Shown here: positions 1 to 7,943 of the stretch, one piece after another
How the letters are laid out: each line of letters opens with the position of its first letter
Position numbering within the stretch: the first letter of the stretch is position 1
Source of the DNA: Methylobacterium sp. DB0501
GTDB lineage: Bacteria; Pseudomonadota; Alphaproteobacteria; Rhizobiales; Beijerinckiaceae
Length of the DNA: 64,000 bases
Assembly: GCF_011043735.1 (NCBI RefSeq)
Contig: NZ_JAAKGV010000023.1
Span: 62,001-126,000, forward strand
Reading direction: 5' to 3'
Notes under the pieces: generated by a model
What the model saw: the letters and a program-made list of their open reading frames with translations, nothing else
The model's database searches: none
What the model was told of the DNA's origin: nothing
Translations under genes and position numbers: made by a program

Positions 1-500
1 CGCGTGCGCTCGACCACGCGCCGCTCGAGATCCTCGTTGGCGAGCCGGAGCTGCTCTTGAGCCCGCTCGCGCTCGAGGAGGTGTCCGCGGGCCTGGTACT
101 GGCGGCGGCGCGCCCGCAGGGCGGAGGCCGCGGCGCTGACGAGCGTCTCGGCGTTCACGGGGCGCTCCAGCAGGACGACGTTGCCGAGCCGCGCGAGCCG
201 GTGCGATGCGCGCTCGGAGCGGCGGCCGGCCTGGCGGGTCGCCAGCACGATGAAGGGGAAATCCGACCAGGCCGGCTGTGCGTCGAGCCACGCGAACAGG
301 TCGGCGAGGTCGCCTTCCAGCGCCTCCTCGGTGACGAGGGCGGCACCGGCGCCGGCCCGGAGGCCGTCGAGCCAACCCGCCAGGTCGGGACAGGCTTGCG
401 CGGGCGTGCCGGCCCCGGCGAGCACCTGCCCGGACACCGCAGCATCGCGCCCCCGCGGCGCCAGGATCAGGATGCGCTCCTCGTGCGCCGGGAGGCTCAT
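1..500 (-). CDS. Sensor histidine kinase, N-terminal part only (pseudo-receiver domain)
   Basis: The frame is open to the window edge, so only the first 166 or so residues are visible. It begins MSLPAHEERILILAPRGRDA and continues with a receiver-like fold (roughly residues 8-125) rich in hydrophobic beta strands, including FPFIVLATRQ. An Arg/Glu-rich coiled-coil follows (about 135-166, ending LERRVVERTR), typical of the linker before a HisKA domain. No obvious phospho-acceptor Asp sits where a true receiver would have one (GAALVTEEAL), so this is probably a sensory pseudo-receiver. The start ATG overlaps the stop of the upstream KaiC-like gene by four bases (ATGA), implying translational coupling and a shared pathway. 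The kinase core lies outside the window, so calling it a kinase is inference from the N-terminal architecture. Confidence 0.7.
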   Translation of the reverse strand, partial: MSLPAHEERILILAPRGRDAAVSGQVLAGAGTPAQACPDLAGWLDGLRAGAGAALVTEEALEGDLADLFAWLDAQPAWSDFPFIVLATRQAGRRSERASHRLARLGNVVLLERPVNAETLVSAAASALRARRRQYQARGHLLERERAQEQLRLANEDLERRVVERT

Positions 501-2017
501 GCCCTGCCACCAGCCGGTGCCTGGCCGGTCAGCATGGCCACCCTCCCCCGGTAGGCCGGCAGGCCCGTGAGCACGCCCTCGAAGTCGTCGAGCGCCTGGC
601 CGACCTGCACGCCGCCCTCGGACAGCTTCAGTTCGCGGATGGTGCGTTCGTGTGCGTTGACTCGGCTCTTCACCACCGAGAGGGCGGTGCGGACCATGCC
701 CTGGGCCTCGAAGAACCGGAACAGCAGGATGCCGTCGCTGAGATAGCTCAGGTCGATATCCGTGCGGACCTCGCCGACGACGCCGTGCTGGCCGAGGACC
801 AGCAGGGTGGTGACGCCCTGCTGGTTCAGGTAGCTCAGCAACTCGTGCATCTGCAGGATCAGGAACTCCTCGCCCGGCATCGCGTGCAGGTAGGCGTTGA
901 GGCTGTCGATGACGACGACCGTCGAGCCACGCTCCTCCACCGCCTCCCTCGCCATGGCGGCGAACTCGCCCGGCGAGACTTCGGCGGGGTCGATCTGCTT
1001 GATGGTCAGCCGCCCGGATTCAACGTGCGGTCTCAGGTCCATGCCGAGCGTGGCCGCCCGGGTCAGCAGGGTCGCGAGGCCTTCGTCGAACAGGTAGTAG
1101 GTCGCGCTCTCGCCTCGCTCCAGCGCCGCCTCCATGCAGCGGATTGCGGTCGTGGTCTTGCCGACGCCGGAGGGCCCGAGCAGGAGCATGTTGGTCCCGG
1201 GCACGAGGCCGCCGCCGAGCAGCAGGTCGAGCTCGGCCGAGCCGGTGGACTTGGCCACCGGCTCGAAGGCCGCATGGTGCTCGGAGGCGATCAGGCGCGG
1301 GAAGACCCGGATGCCGCCGGTCTCCAGGGCGAAGTCGTGGTGGCCGCCGCTGAACTTGATGCCGCGCATCTTCACGATGCGCAGCCGTCGGCGCTCGGAT
1401 CCGTACTCGCGCGCCATCTGATCCAGGGAGATCACGCCGTGCGCGATGCTGTGGAGCTGGACGTCCCCCGTCTCCGAGGTCTTGTCGTCGAGCATCAGCA
1501 CGGTGCAGGCGCGCCTGGCGAAGAAACGCTTGAGCGCCAGGATCTGACGCCGGTAGCGCAGCGGGTTCTGGGCGAGCAGGCGCAATTCCGAGAGGCTGTC
1601 GAACACCACCCGGTCGGGCTTCGTATCGCCGACGCGGGCGATGACGTCCTTGACGGTCTCGCCCAGCTCGAGCTCGGAGGGATGCAGGATCGATTGCTCG
1701 CTGTCGGGATCGAGGCCCATCTCGTCGACGAGTTCGTAGACGTCGATGCCGTCGAGCGACCATCCATGCGTCGCGGCGGCGGCGCGGAGTTCGTCCGCGG
1801 TCTCGGACAAGGTGACGTAGAGCGTCCGTTCACCACGGGCCGCCCCCTCGCGAAGGAACTGGAGCGCGATGGTGGTCTTGCCGGTGCCCGGGGTGCCCTC
1901 GAGCAGATAGAGCCGGCTCGGGGTGAGGCCGCCGCAGAGAACGTCGTCGAGACCGGGCACGCCGGTCGAGATCCGGGGCTCCTTGCCGGTCGTCCGGCTC
2001 ATTGCGGTGTCGGTCAT
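497..2017 (-). CDS. kaiC: KaiC-like RecA-fold ATPase/kinase (double KaiC domain)
   Basis: 506 residues with two tandem RecA/KaiC domains, the size of cyanobacterial-type KaiC. Domain CI carries Walker A GTPGTGKTT (about 41-49) and domain CII carries GPSGVGKTT (about 282-290). Both begin with the KaiC hallmark GLDDVLCGGL or ELDLLLGGGL. The start was set at MTDTAMSRTT because AAGGAG lies about 13 bases upstream and the KaiC domain begins directly after; the frame extends 119 codons further upstream without a conserved start. The cyanobacterial clock protein autophosphorylates and hydrolyses ATP. Non-cyanobacterial relatives are tied to stress or daily rhythm signalling through an adjacent kinase, which fits the overlapping sensor kinase gene downstream. 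No kaiA or kaiB is visible in the window. Confidence 0.9.
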   Translation of the reverse strand: MTDTAMSRTTGKEPRISTGVPGLDDVLCGGLTPSRLYLLEGTPGTGKTTIALQFLREGAARGERTLYVTLSETADELRAAAATHGWSLDGIDVYELVDEMGLDPDSEQSILHPSELELGETVKDVIARVGDTKPDRVVFDSLSELRLLAQNPLRYRRQILALKRFFARRACTVLMLDDKTSETGDVQLHSIAHGVISLDQMAREYGSERRRLRIVKMRGIKFSGGHHDFALETGGIRVFPRLIASEHHAAFEPVAKSTGSAELDLLLGGGLVPGTNMLLLGPSGVGKTTTAIRCMEAALERGESATYYLFDEGLATLLTRAATLGMDLRPHVESGRLTIKQIDPAEVSPGEFAAMAREAVEERGSTVVVIDSLNAYLHAMPGEEFLILQMHELLSYLNQQGVTTLLVLGQHGVVGEVRTDIDLSYLSDGILLFRFFEAQGMVRTALSVVKSRVNAHERTIRELKLSEGGVQVGQALDDFEGVLTGLPAYRGRVAMLTGQAPAGGRA

Positions 2018-2374
2018 CGGGGAAAGTCCAGGCTCCTTGTGGTGGGGTAGGCCCCGTCGCCCGGTACGGTAGCGGTCCCCCCCGACCCGTATTGGCGCTA
2101 GCGGACGGCATGTCGGGAATATCGGAGAACGCGACCTCCGCCGGGTGAGGTTCCCACGAATTTCCGCCGGGCAGCAATGCCGCCCTGCGCCATCCGGCGG
2201 CTCGGACAGGCCGATCGGTTGCCGCCCATCAGCCCCGGAATTCACGCGCACGACCATCCGGCGGCCGCCCCCCTGACGGCCTGGCTGCCCGACCGGTCTG
2301 CGAGCGACCGTGCCCAACTCTTCGCGCGGCGACGGACGCCGGTGGGAGGGGGAAGCCCCGCGACCGTATGGCAA
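2018..2374. other. Intergenic stretch upstream of the KaiC-like gene
   Basis: About 357 bases with no convincing gene. Open frames here lack ribosome binding sites and read as Arg/Pro-rich antisense translations. The kaiC promoter should lie here, but I could not pick out clear -35/-10 elements. Confidence 0.5.
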
Positions 2375-2653
2375 TCACGCCGCGGTCATCCCGCGGGTTC
2401 TCACCTGTCGCCAGGCCGCGATGGCGACACGGCGGACCTCGTACGCCGTGCGCTGCCGCGTCCCCGGCTCGCCCATGCCGAGAGGGCCGTAGCCATGCAG
2501 CAGGACACCGTCGGGCCCGTGGAGGCGCCGCACCTCGGCCCTCCACGCGCGATCGGCCAGAGCCAGTCGGTGCTCGGTCTCGATCAGGCACTGCGCGTTC
2601 ACCGCGACGCCCGACGCGGTCACCCCTGAAGCGGTCGTCCCTGAAGCGGTCAT
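2375..2653 (-). CDS. Small hypothetical protein (92 aa), coupled to phasin-like gene
   Basis: Starts MTASGTTASGVTASGVAVNA, an N-terminus made of three near-identical five-residue repeats (TASGV/T), then a compact basic region containing ETEHRLALADRAWRAEV and ending RTRGMTAA. Its ATG overlaps the stop of the upstream phasin-like gene by four bases, which supports both the start and co-transcription. I recognise no domain. The co-location suggests a polyhydroxyalkanoate granule or stress-related accessory, but this is only inference. Confidence 0.55.
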   Translation of the reverse strand: MTASGTTASGVTASGVAVNAQCLIETEHRLALADRAWRAEVRRLHGPDGVLLHGYGPLGMGEPGTRQRTAYEVRRVAIAAWRQVRTRGMTAA

Positions 2654-2898
2654 GGCGCCGCGAGCCGCTTGGTGTTCGCCGCCACATGCTCGCGGTAGCG
2701 AGCGATCACCGTCTCGGGCGACCCGCCGAACGAGAGCGTCACCATCGCCTCGCCGGCCGCCGAGACCTTCTCCGTCACCATGGACTGAGCCTCGGCCCAC
2801 CCCTCGCGACCTCCCCAGGCCAGCCGGATCATTCGCAGTTCGACGACCTTCTGGGCTTCGATCGCGAGCATCATCGAGGACAGGAAAAGGTTGACCAT
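2650..2898 (-). CDS. Phasin-like small protein
   Basis: 82 residues, MVNLFLSSMMLAIEAQKVVE onward, predicted almost wholly helical. The string EAQKVVELRMIRL near the start and the later EAQSMVTEKVSA resemble phasin and phasin-2 type proteins of Rhizobiales, which coat polyhydroxybutyrate granules or act as small stress proteins. It is shorter than classical phasins (about 110-150 residues). The start was chosen at ATG 2898 because an earlier in-frame start would add a Cys/Arg-rich leader with no similarity to the helix. It overlaps the next gene by four bases. The assignment rests on composition and a loose motif match. Confidence 0.55.
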   Translation of the reverse strand: MVNLFLSSMMLAIEAQKVVELRMIRLAWGGREGWAEAQSMVTEKVSAAGEAMVTLSFGGSPETVIARYREHVAANTKRLAAP

Positions 2899-3052
2899 GT
2901 TTCGCTCCGCACCGCGGCAGATGCGGCACGAGGTCAACTCGCCGCGACCGTGGATTGATCCGGCTCCGAAACGCAGCGCAGCCCTGCAGGCTGCCCCATG
3001 ACCGGGGACGGCCCGCGTGCCCGCGCGAGCCGACGGGCAGGACTGGATCATC

Positions 3053-3871
3053 TCACGCCGTGAGCGGCATCGCCTCCTCGGTCGTCACCCGGAAGCCCAC
3101 GAGGGTGTTCGGCCCGAAGGTGAGCGTCAGGGGCACATCGGCAGCGTCGCGTCCGTAGGCGATCAGGATCCTGCCGATGCGCGGACTGTTGTTGCGCGGA
3201 TCAAAGGTGTGCCAGCGGCCGCCCAGGAAGACTTCCATCCACGCCGCGAAATCTCCCGGAGCATGCGGCAGCGGCAGACCGATGTCGCTGACGTAACCGG
3301 TGCAATAGCGGGCCGGAATGTTGAGGCAGCGGCAGAACGAGATCGCCAGGTGGGCGTAATCGCGGCAGACGCCACGACGCTCCTCGAAGGCCTCCAGCGC
3401 CGTGCGCGTGGGCCGGGAATGCTCGTAGCCGAAGGTGATGCGATCGTGCACGTAGTCGCAGATCGCCTGAACCCGCGCCCATCCCGGCTCCATGGCTCCG
3501 AACAGGTCCCAGGCAGTCTGCGACAGGCGATCGGTCTCGCAGTACCGGCTTCCGAGCAGGTAGAGCAACGTCTCCACGGGCAGGCTGCGCACCTCCTCCT
3601 GTCGTGCGCCGGTGTCGGTCATGTCCCAGTTGCCATGGTCGCGGACGACCGTGTCGGTCCGTAGCGTGAAACGCCCGGCCGGCGCGACGAGCCGGTTGCA
3701 CCAGTTCCCGAACGTATCCCGGTATCCCTCCAGGGGCACGGCCGGCACCGTCAACACGTTATCCGGTCTCTCGAGATCGGAGAAACGCGACGCGTGGACG
3801 TTGAGCATCGTGACGACCGGCGTGTCCTGCACGAAGTCGTAGATCATTTCACAGCCGACGTGGATGCGCAT
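3053..3871 (-). CDS. Transglutaminase-like cysteine protease-family protein
   Basis: 272 residues. An N-terminal beta-rich region (about 1-120) is followed by a transglutaminase core. The nucleophile is in ERRGVCRDYAHLAISFCR (about 165-182), the classic C-R-D-x-A-H arrangement, and the Asp strand is GGRWHTFDPRNN (about 222-233). In canonical members the His lies in HAWxE; here that segment is FAAWMEV, so the usual His is Ala. I believe this bacterial subfamily often has Ser-Ala-Trp at this place, so the catalytic set may differ. No signal peptide, so cytoplasmic. It stands alone between short hypothetical genes; substrate unknown. Confidence 0.8.
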   Translation of the reverse strand: MRIHVGCEMIYDFVQDTPVVTMLNVHASRFSDLERPDNVLTVPAVPLEGYRDTFGNWCNRLVAPAGRFTLRTDTVVRDHGNWDMTDTGARQEEVRSLPVETLLYLLGSRYCETDRLSQTAWDLFGAMEPGWARVQAICDYVHDRITFGYEHSRPTRTALEAFEERRGVCRDYAHLAISFCRCLNIPARYCTGYVSDIGLPLPHAPGDFAAWMEVFLGGRWHTFDPRNNSPRIGRILIAYGRDAADVPLTLTFGPNTLVGFRVTTEEAMPLTA

Positions 3872-4187
3872 TGCACTTCTCCGGGGGGACGGCAGGGTCG
3901 CGCTCCCCCTGAACGCGGGTCGTGTCGCGTTTCCGGTTCACGTGGCCTCACTCGAACGATTCATGACACGAATGGGCATCCGTTACAGCACGAACCGGGA
4001 GTTCTCCCGTTCGCCGCGCCGGAGCGCGGCGTCCGAAGCGGCCACCGGCCCTCGACAGGGCCGCAGCCGGTCGCTCCTAGCGACAAGAGACGAGCGTTCA
4101 TCCCGGACATTTCGGCTTGGCGAGTTCGCCCGGCCGGCACCCTACGGTCTGGAAATATGATACGGTGGCTTTTTAGAAGGTCACCCA
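3872..4187. other. Intergenic, divergent promoter region
   Basis: About 316 bases between two divergent genes. Promoters for both should be here. The last 50 bases before the exported protein are relatively AT-rich (ggaaatatgatacggtggct). No repeat or RNA gene seen. Confidence 0.45.
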
Positions 4188-4532
4188 ATGAACCGCCAAA
4201 AGAATGCAGTGCTGCTTCTGACCACGCTGATCTGCACGACTTTTCTCTCCGGCGTCTGGTCGGGCGTCGAAGCGCGCCCGGCAGGCGCCAGGACTGGTTT
4301 GGAGCCATCCGCCGAGCGATCCGTCGATGGGGCCGCGTCCAAGGCCAAATTGGATCCCGCGAAAATCGAGGAGAATGCGAGACAAAGAAGGGATGCCGAC
4401 CGGAAGCGCGACGCGCGCATGAACAAGCTTGGGAACTCGATCTGCACGGGCTGCGGCGGCCCCATCGTTCCGTTCGACCCGACCGGAGGCGAGCCGAGCA
4501 CCAACGGCAGGTCGAAACCGCAACGACGCTGA
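4188..4532 (+). CDS. Small exported hypothetical protein with CxxC pair
   Basis: 114 residues: an N-terminal signal-like hydrophobic stretch (LLLTTLICTTFLSGVWSG, about residues 9-26), a charged middle segment with ENARQRRDADRKRDARMNKL, then ICTGCGGPIVPFDP with a CxxC pair near residue 88. AGAAGG lies about 9 bases before the ATG. I do not recognise a family. The CTGC motif and export signal would suit a metal- or redox-linked periplasmic protein, but nothing in the neighbourhood tests that. Confidence 0.55.
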   Translation: MNRQKNAVLLLTTLICTTFLSGVWSGVEARPAGARTGLEPSAERSVDGAASKAKLDPAKIEENARQRRDADRKRDARMNKLGNSICTGCGGPIVPFDPTGGEPSTNGRSKPQRR

Positions 4533-4919
4533 ATGCCGGATCGCGGTCCGTCATCATGCACACGGCCGGGCGAGGCAGGCACGGAGACCCGACCGAGACG
4601 CCCCTTGCGTCGCAGGATGGATCGGCGCCGATGACCCCGGCTCGCTCGGACGCATTCAAGTCCCGAGCCCGCAGCGCACGATCCAGGGGCGGGACGTCCC
4701 CGCCCGCCGATAGGGCGCTTCGTGACCCTGCAGATTTGCGAGCCTGCGGCGACCTTCGGCCGGAACGCCGCCCGACGGAGCCGGCGTCGCAGCCCCGATG
4801 GCAGCGCAGCGGCCATGCACGAACCGGCTCGCACGCCTGCTATCGGGCCCCGGCCGCCTGCTGGCTCCAGGCGTACCGGGACGGCGAGGCGCTCCGCACA
4901 TCGCTCGAACCCGAGCGGG
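4533..4919. other. Intergenic stretch between convergent small genes
   Basis: About 387 bases between two convergent small genes. Long open frames run across it on both strands, but all are low-complexity Arg/Ser/Pro translations without start context. I see no RNA gene or repeat. Confidence 0.4.
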
Positions 4920-5051
4920 CTACCGTTTCACGCCGGGCTTGCCGCTCGCCACGACTTGGCCCTTCGTGCTCGGTGCGGCAGCGATGACTTTCGGCGTCTC
5001 CTTCTTCGGCTTCTTGGCTTCACGATTTCCCCGAGTTCGATCGCTGCCCAT
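4920..5051 (-). CDS. Very small basic Lys/Pro-rich protein (43 aa)
   Basis: MGSDRTRGNREAKKPKKETP, then an Ala/Pro/Lys tail ending GKPGVKR. Short basic proteins with the core GNREAKKPKK are common in Rhizobiales; I recall this pattern but no function. GGAG stands about eight bases before the ATG. It ends a run of small minus-strand genes, 14 bases after the previous stop, so probably co-transcribed. Possibly nucleic-acid binding because of its charge, which is inference. Confidence 0.7.
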   Translation of the reverse strand: MGSDRTRGNREAKKPKKETPKVIAAAPSTKGQVVASGKPGVKR

Positions 5052-5065
5052 CTGGATTTCTCCGA

Positions 5066-5398
5066 TCAGACGTTGGGAGTTTGCGAGTCTCGCGCCTCGG
5101 GCCTGGTCGGCTTCGACAGACGCGCGAAGTCGGACAGCACGGCGGCGACCATGTTCTGCAAGCGAGGATCGTCGCAGGAGAGCGTCGCGGCGAACCTCTC
5201 GAGCAGGTACCGCGCCTTGTCGGCGGCCTCCGGCCACGTCGCCGCTTCGGCCGCGAAGAGGTGCGCCTCCAGGTCGTGCTGACGCGCGACGAGCCCGGCA
5301 TGTTGCGCTTTCACGGCAGCTCGCCTGCGGCGCACCTTCGTCGCCTTCTGAGCGGCCATGCCGCGCCGTTCGTCCAGCTCGATCGGGCGGTCCTTCAT
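5066..5398 (-). CDS. Hypothetical helical protein (110 aa)
   Basis: MKDRPIELDERRGMAAQKAT, then a long charged helix (about residues 20-75) and a C-terminal segment LQNMVAAVLSDFARLSKP. GGAAGG lies about eight bases upstream of the ATG. There is no signal peptide, membrane segment or recognised domain. It lies directly upstream of the 43-residue basic protein on the same strand. Codon use follows the local high-GC pattern, supporting a real gene. Confidence 0.6.
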   Translation of the reverse strand: MKDRPIELDERRGMAAQKATKVRRRRAAVKAQHAGLVARQHDLEAHLFAAEAATWPEAADKARYLLERFAATLSCDDPRLQNMVAAVLSDFARLSKPTRPEARDSQTPNV

Positions 5399-5610
5399 CC
5401 AGCCAACCTTCCATTCTGCGCTGTCGCGTTGCCGGCTCGTCTTGAACGCGTCCGTCGCGGCTCTTCGCCGCCCGCCTACGACTTGCCGGCGCCCTCAGGT
5501 GCCATCTTGGACAGCATCCGACGGAACCGGCGAAGGAAGCCGTTGCTCGGACACCGCGATGAGCACGGCACCGGAGCCACGAACCTCTCGTTCCTCGGAG
5601 CGAACGAGGA

Positions 5611-5877
5611 TCAAGGGTCGGGAGTGGCCATGGCTGCCGGCGACGATGCCAAGGCGTTCTGGTGGCGCGGGAAGCGTGTGCCGATGCCGCCGACCAGACG
5701 CTCGATCAGCATCGTCGATTCACTGATCTGGAGTGCCGCGCCTCTGATCGTCTCGAGGTTGGCTCGTCCAGGCTCGTCGGCACTCCACCAGCGGCCGTTG
5801 TCGATGGCTTGGAGCAGGCGACCGATCCGTCTATGATCCTGCTCGATTTGTTCAATAATCTCTGCAGCGTAGGACAC
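5611..5877 (-). CDS. Hypothetical small helical protein (88 aa), GTG start
   Basis: Read from a GTG (5877) preceded by CAGGAG at six bases: (V)SYAAEIIEQIEQDHRRIGRL, then AIDNGRWWSADEPGRANLET and a Pro/Ala tail. The longer frame to 5919 has no ribosome binding site and would overlap the upstream gene. The first helix has an E-x-x-x-E-x-D-H pattern vaguely like hemerythrin-type helices, but the protein is too short for that fold. It starts two bases after the stop of the gene upstream, implying translational coupling. Confidence 0.55.
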   Translation of the reverse strand: MSYAAEIIEQIEQDHRRIGRLLQAIDNGRWWSADEPGRANLETIRGAALQISESTMLIERLVGGIGTRFPRHQNALASSPAAMATPDP

Positions 5878-5879
5878 GA

Positions 5880-6338
5880 CTATCTCCTGGACTGAAACGA
5901 CAGCGAAATATGCTGCCAAAGTCGCAGCGTGCGATCATAGGATTTTTGGCCGACAGCATAGGACCGCTCGTAATCGCGCCGGCTTCCTCGCAGGCGTGCC
6001 AGTTTCAACCGGCCGACGATCCTGGCAAGACGTCGCTCCTCGCGCGCAATCTTCGACACGATGTCACGGGCGCGATCGCAGAACAGGTTTCTGCCTTCGG
6101 TCGCGCTTGTTTCAGTCGCGCTTGGGAATGCTCCAGGACCTGATCCTTCGGAAGCGCGACGATGCAGCTCGGCCCAGGCATTCAGATACCGCAGGAACTT
6201 GATGTGGTCGCGTTCCTCGAGGGCCTGCTCGATGCGCCAGCCGAGCAGGCGCAGCCGCAGGCCGTTGATGGCGACACGCAGGGTCGATAAACCGTAAGCT
6301 TGGGAATACTGTCGGCGAGAAGGAAGATCGGTGGGCAT
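5880..6338 (-). CDS. Hypothetical Arg-rich helical protein (152 aa)
   Basis: The start was placed at MPTDLPSRRQYSQAYGLSTL because GGAGG lies five bases upstream; an upstream in-frame ATG lacks this. The protein is helical and very basic, with LGWRIEQALEERDHIKFLRY and later AREERRLARIVGRLKLARLR. No domain recognised, and no signal or membrane segment. It is followed two bases later by the GTG-started gene, so the pair probably forms an operon. Confidence 0.55.
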   Translation of the reverse strand: MPTDLPSRRQYSQAYGLSTLRVAINGLRLRLLGWRIEQALEERDHIKFLRYLNAWAELHRRASEGSGPGAFPSATETSATEGRNLFCDRARDIVSKIAREERRLARIVGRLKLARLRGSRRDYERSYAVGQKSYDRTLRLWQHISLSFQSRR

Positions 6339-7129
6339 GGCGCCCTCCGGTGTAGTCCCGGCCCATCGCCACGACACTTATACGTATATGGCTCGCGATG
6401 AGCGGATAGCAACTCGAATCCGAAAATACTCGAGAAATTTGCGGCGCGTTCGATGGAATTGTGAGCCGCGAGAATGTCCCAGACCCTAAAGCTGCCGGTC
6501 GTCGAAGCTGAGCAATATGTACGCCGACAACCACACTTCCGCGCTTCTCCAGCGAGTCCAGGAGGCCATCGACGCGGCGAAGGGCGTTCGAGCGGAGTCT
6601 GCCCGCCTGCGTGCCGACGGGCATGACGTCGCTCTCAAGGTCCGTGCCTCAGCGAACACGCTCCGCTGCATGCGTGAAGAAATGGCATGCCGCCCCGAGG
6701 TTGTCGCAAGCCGCCCTCCCATCGGGATCGGTTCGGCCTCGACCACTCGTCAGGGCCGGGCCCGCGTCGCCGGCAGGGATATCCGGGCGAACGGCAGGAA
6801 GCTGAAGGCCTGCTCGACCGCGCCGCTCACCCACGGCGCCGAGAGCCGGCGTGAGCGTAGCGCCCTGGCGAATGTCGGCCCAGAGCCCATGCGGACCTGC
6901 AAGGGCTCGAGGTCGCAGCCGGGACGGCCGGCGTAGAGCGCGTCGCGACCGCCCTGCCCGTTCGAGCCTGAACGAAAGGCCCCGAGCGTGAGGCGGATCG
7001 ATGGATCCCGAGCAATGGTGTTGCGCCTCGCCCCTTGTCAGCCTACCAACGCAGGATCGTCGGCACCGATTCACGCCCGTCGGCGCTTGTGAGACATGCG
7101 CGCTCCCGGCACACGTTGTGGATCGCGCA
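6339..7129. other. Long gene-poor stretch with one doubtful reading frame
   Basis: About 790 bases between divergent genes. The only frame worth naming runs 6517-6936 on the plus strand. Its first 50 residues (MYADNHTSALLQRVQEAIDA onward) look like a plausible helical protein, but the rest turns into Arg/Ser-rich text, as if the frame were lost near 6700. No clear ribosome binding site precedes it. It may be a decayed gene. The segment 6370-6470 is noticeably AT-richer. Confidence 0.35.
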
Positions 7130-7372
7130 ATGGCATGTTTTTACTTCGACATCCAAGACGGCCACTTGATCGTCGATGATGTGGGCAGCGAATTTCCGAA
7201 CGCTCGTGCGGCCCGCGATGCTGCGATCAGGGTTCTCCCGGACATCGCGCGGGTCCATATGGGCACCGGTCAGAGCCGGGAGGTGTCGGTGCTGATGCGC
7301 GACTCGGCGGGACACAACCTCTTCGCGGCGACTCTCACCTTGACGACCACGTGGCTGGTTGAGCCGGCGTAA
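7130..7372 (+). CDS. DUF6894 family protein (80 aa)
   Basis: MACFYFDIQDGHLIVDDVGS, then EFPNARAARDAAIRVLPDIA and a C-terminal pair of beta strands (REVSVLMRDSAGHNLFAATL). This strand-helix-strand layout, opening xxYYFDxxDG...DxxGxEF, is the pattern of DUF6894 proteins that are abundant in Methylobacterium and Bradyrhizobium. Function is unknown; they tend to sit near signalling or stress genes. The start was chosen at the ATG of MACFYFD, since the longer frame adds a sequence unlike the family. It is an isolated gene facing the response regulator tail to tail. Confidence 0.75.
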   Translation: MACFYFDIQDGHLIVDDVGSEFPNARAARDAAIRVLPDIARVHMGTGQSREVSVLMRDSAGHNLFAATLTLTTTWLVEPA

Positions 7373-7564
7373 GATGCTCTTGCGCCGGTGCGGGCGGCGA
7401 AGCGGCATCGGCACGCCGATTGACGGCAGGATCGCTGCCGCGACATCCACGACGGCGCATGGGACCGCGCCGACGTGGGCGTTCGACGCCCGGATATCGC
7501 CGGCGTCGTGGCTCGAGCCACGCGCGCGTCGCCCTCGATGGCGATCGAGCGACGGCCCCGTCCA

Positions 7565-7939
7565 TCAGGACGTGAAGCGCCTGAGAGCCGCTTCGATCCT
7601 GCGACGGTCGAACGGTTTGCCGAGCACGATCCCACGCGCCGGGATCTGGGCTTCGTCCCACGGATGCGATGAGATCATCAGGAGCTCGATCGGCGGCCAA
7701 CGGTCGCGGATCAGCAGAGCCAGCTCCATCCCGGCAGTCGAGCCGCGCATGTCGAGGTCGGTGAAAACCGTGCGGATGTCCGTGCGGGTTTCCAGGATCT
7801 GGATCGCCTCGGGAATGCTGGTGACCTCGACCGCTTCGCCACCGGCATTCTCGACGAATTCGACCAGCGCCATCATGAGAATCGGATCATCCTCGACGAC
7901 GAGCACGCACGGCAGCACGGGGGGCTGAACCTGACCCAT
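7565..7939 (-). CDS. Single-domain response regulator (CheY-like receiver)
   Basis: 124 residues, one receiver domain and nothing else. The acidic pocket is VVEDD (14-18), the likely phospho-acceptor is Asp61 in VFTDLDMRG, and the conserved Lys is in VLGKPFD (about 107-113). There is no DNA-binding output domain. It starts only four bases after the stop of the HWE histidine kinase, so it is almost certainly that kinase's partner. Single-domain regulators of this sort usually act by protein contact or feed a phosphorelay. Confidence 0.88.
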   Translation of the reverse strand: MGQVQPPVLPCVLVVEDDPILMMALVEFVENAGGEAVEVTSIPEAIQILETRTDIRTVFTDLDMRGSTAGMELALLIRDRWPPIELLMISSHPWDEAQIPARGIVLGKPFDRRRIEAALRRFTS

Positions 7940-7943
7940 CGGA

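Noticed and set aside
6517..6936. 139-codon plus-strand gene candidate
   Set aside because: Plausible only over its first third, with no ribosome binding site; kept as a comment in the gap entry, not as a gene.
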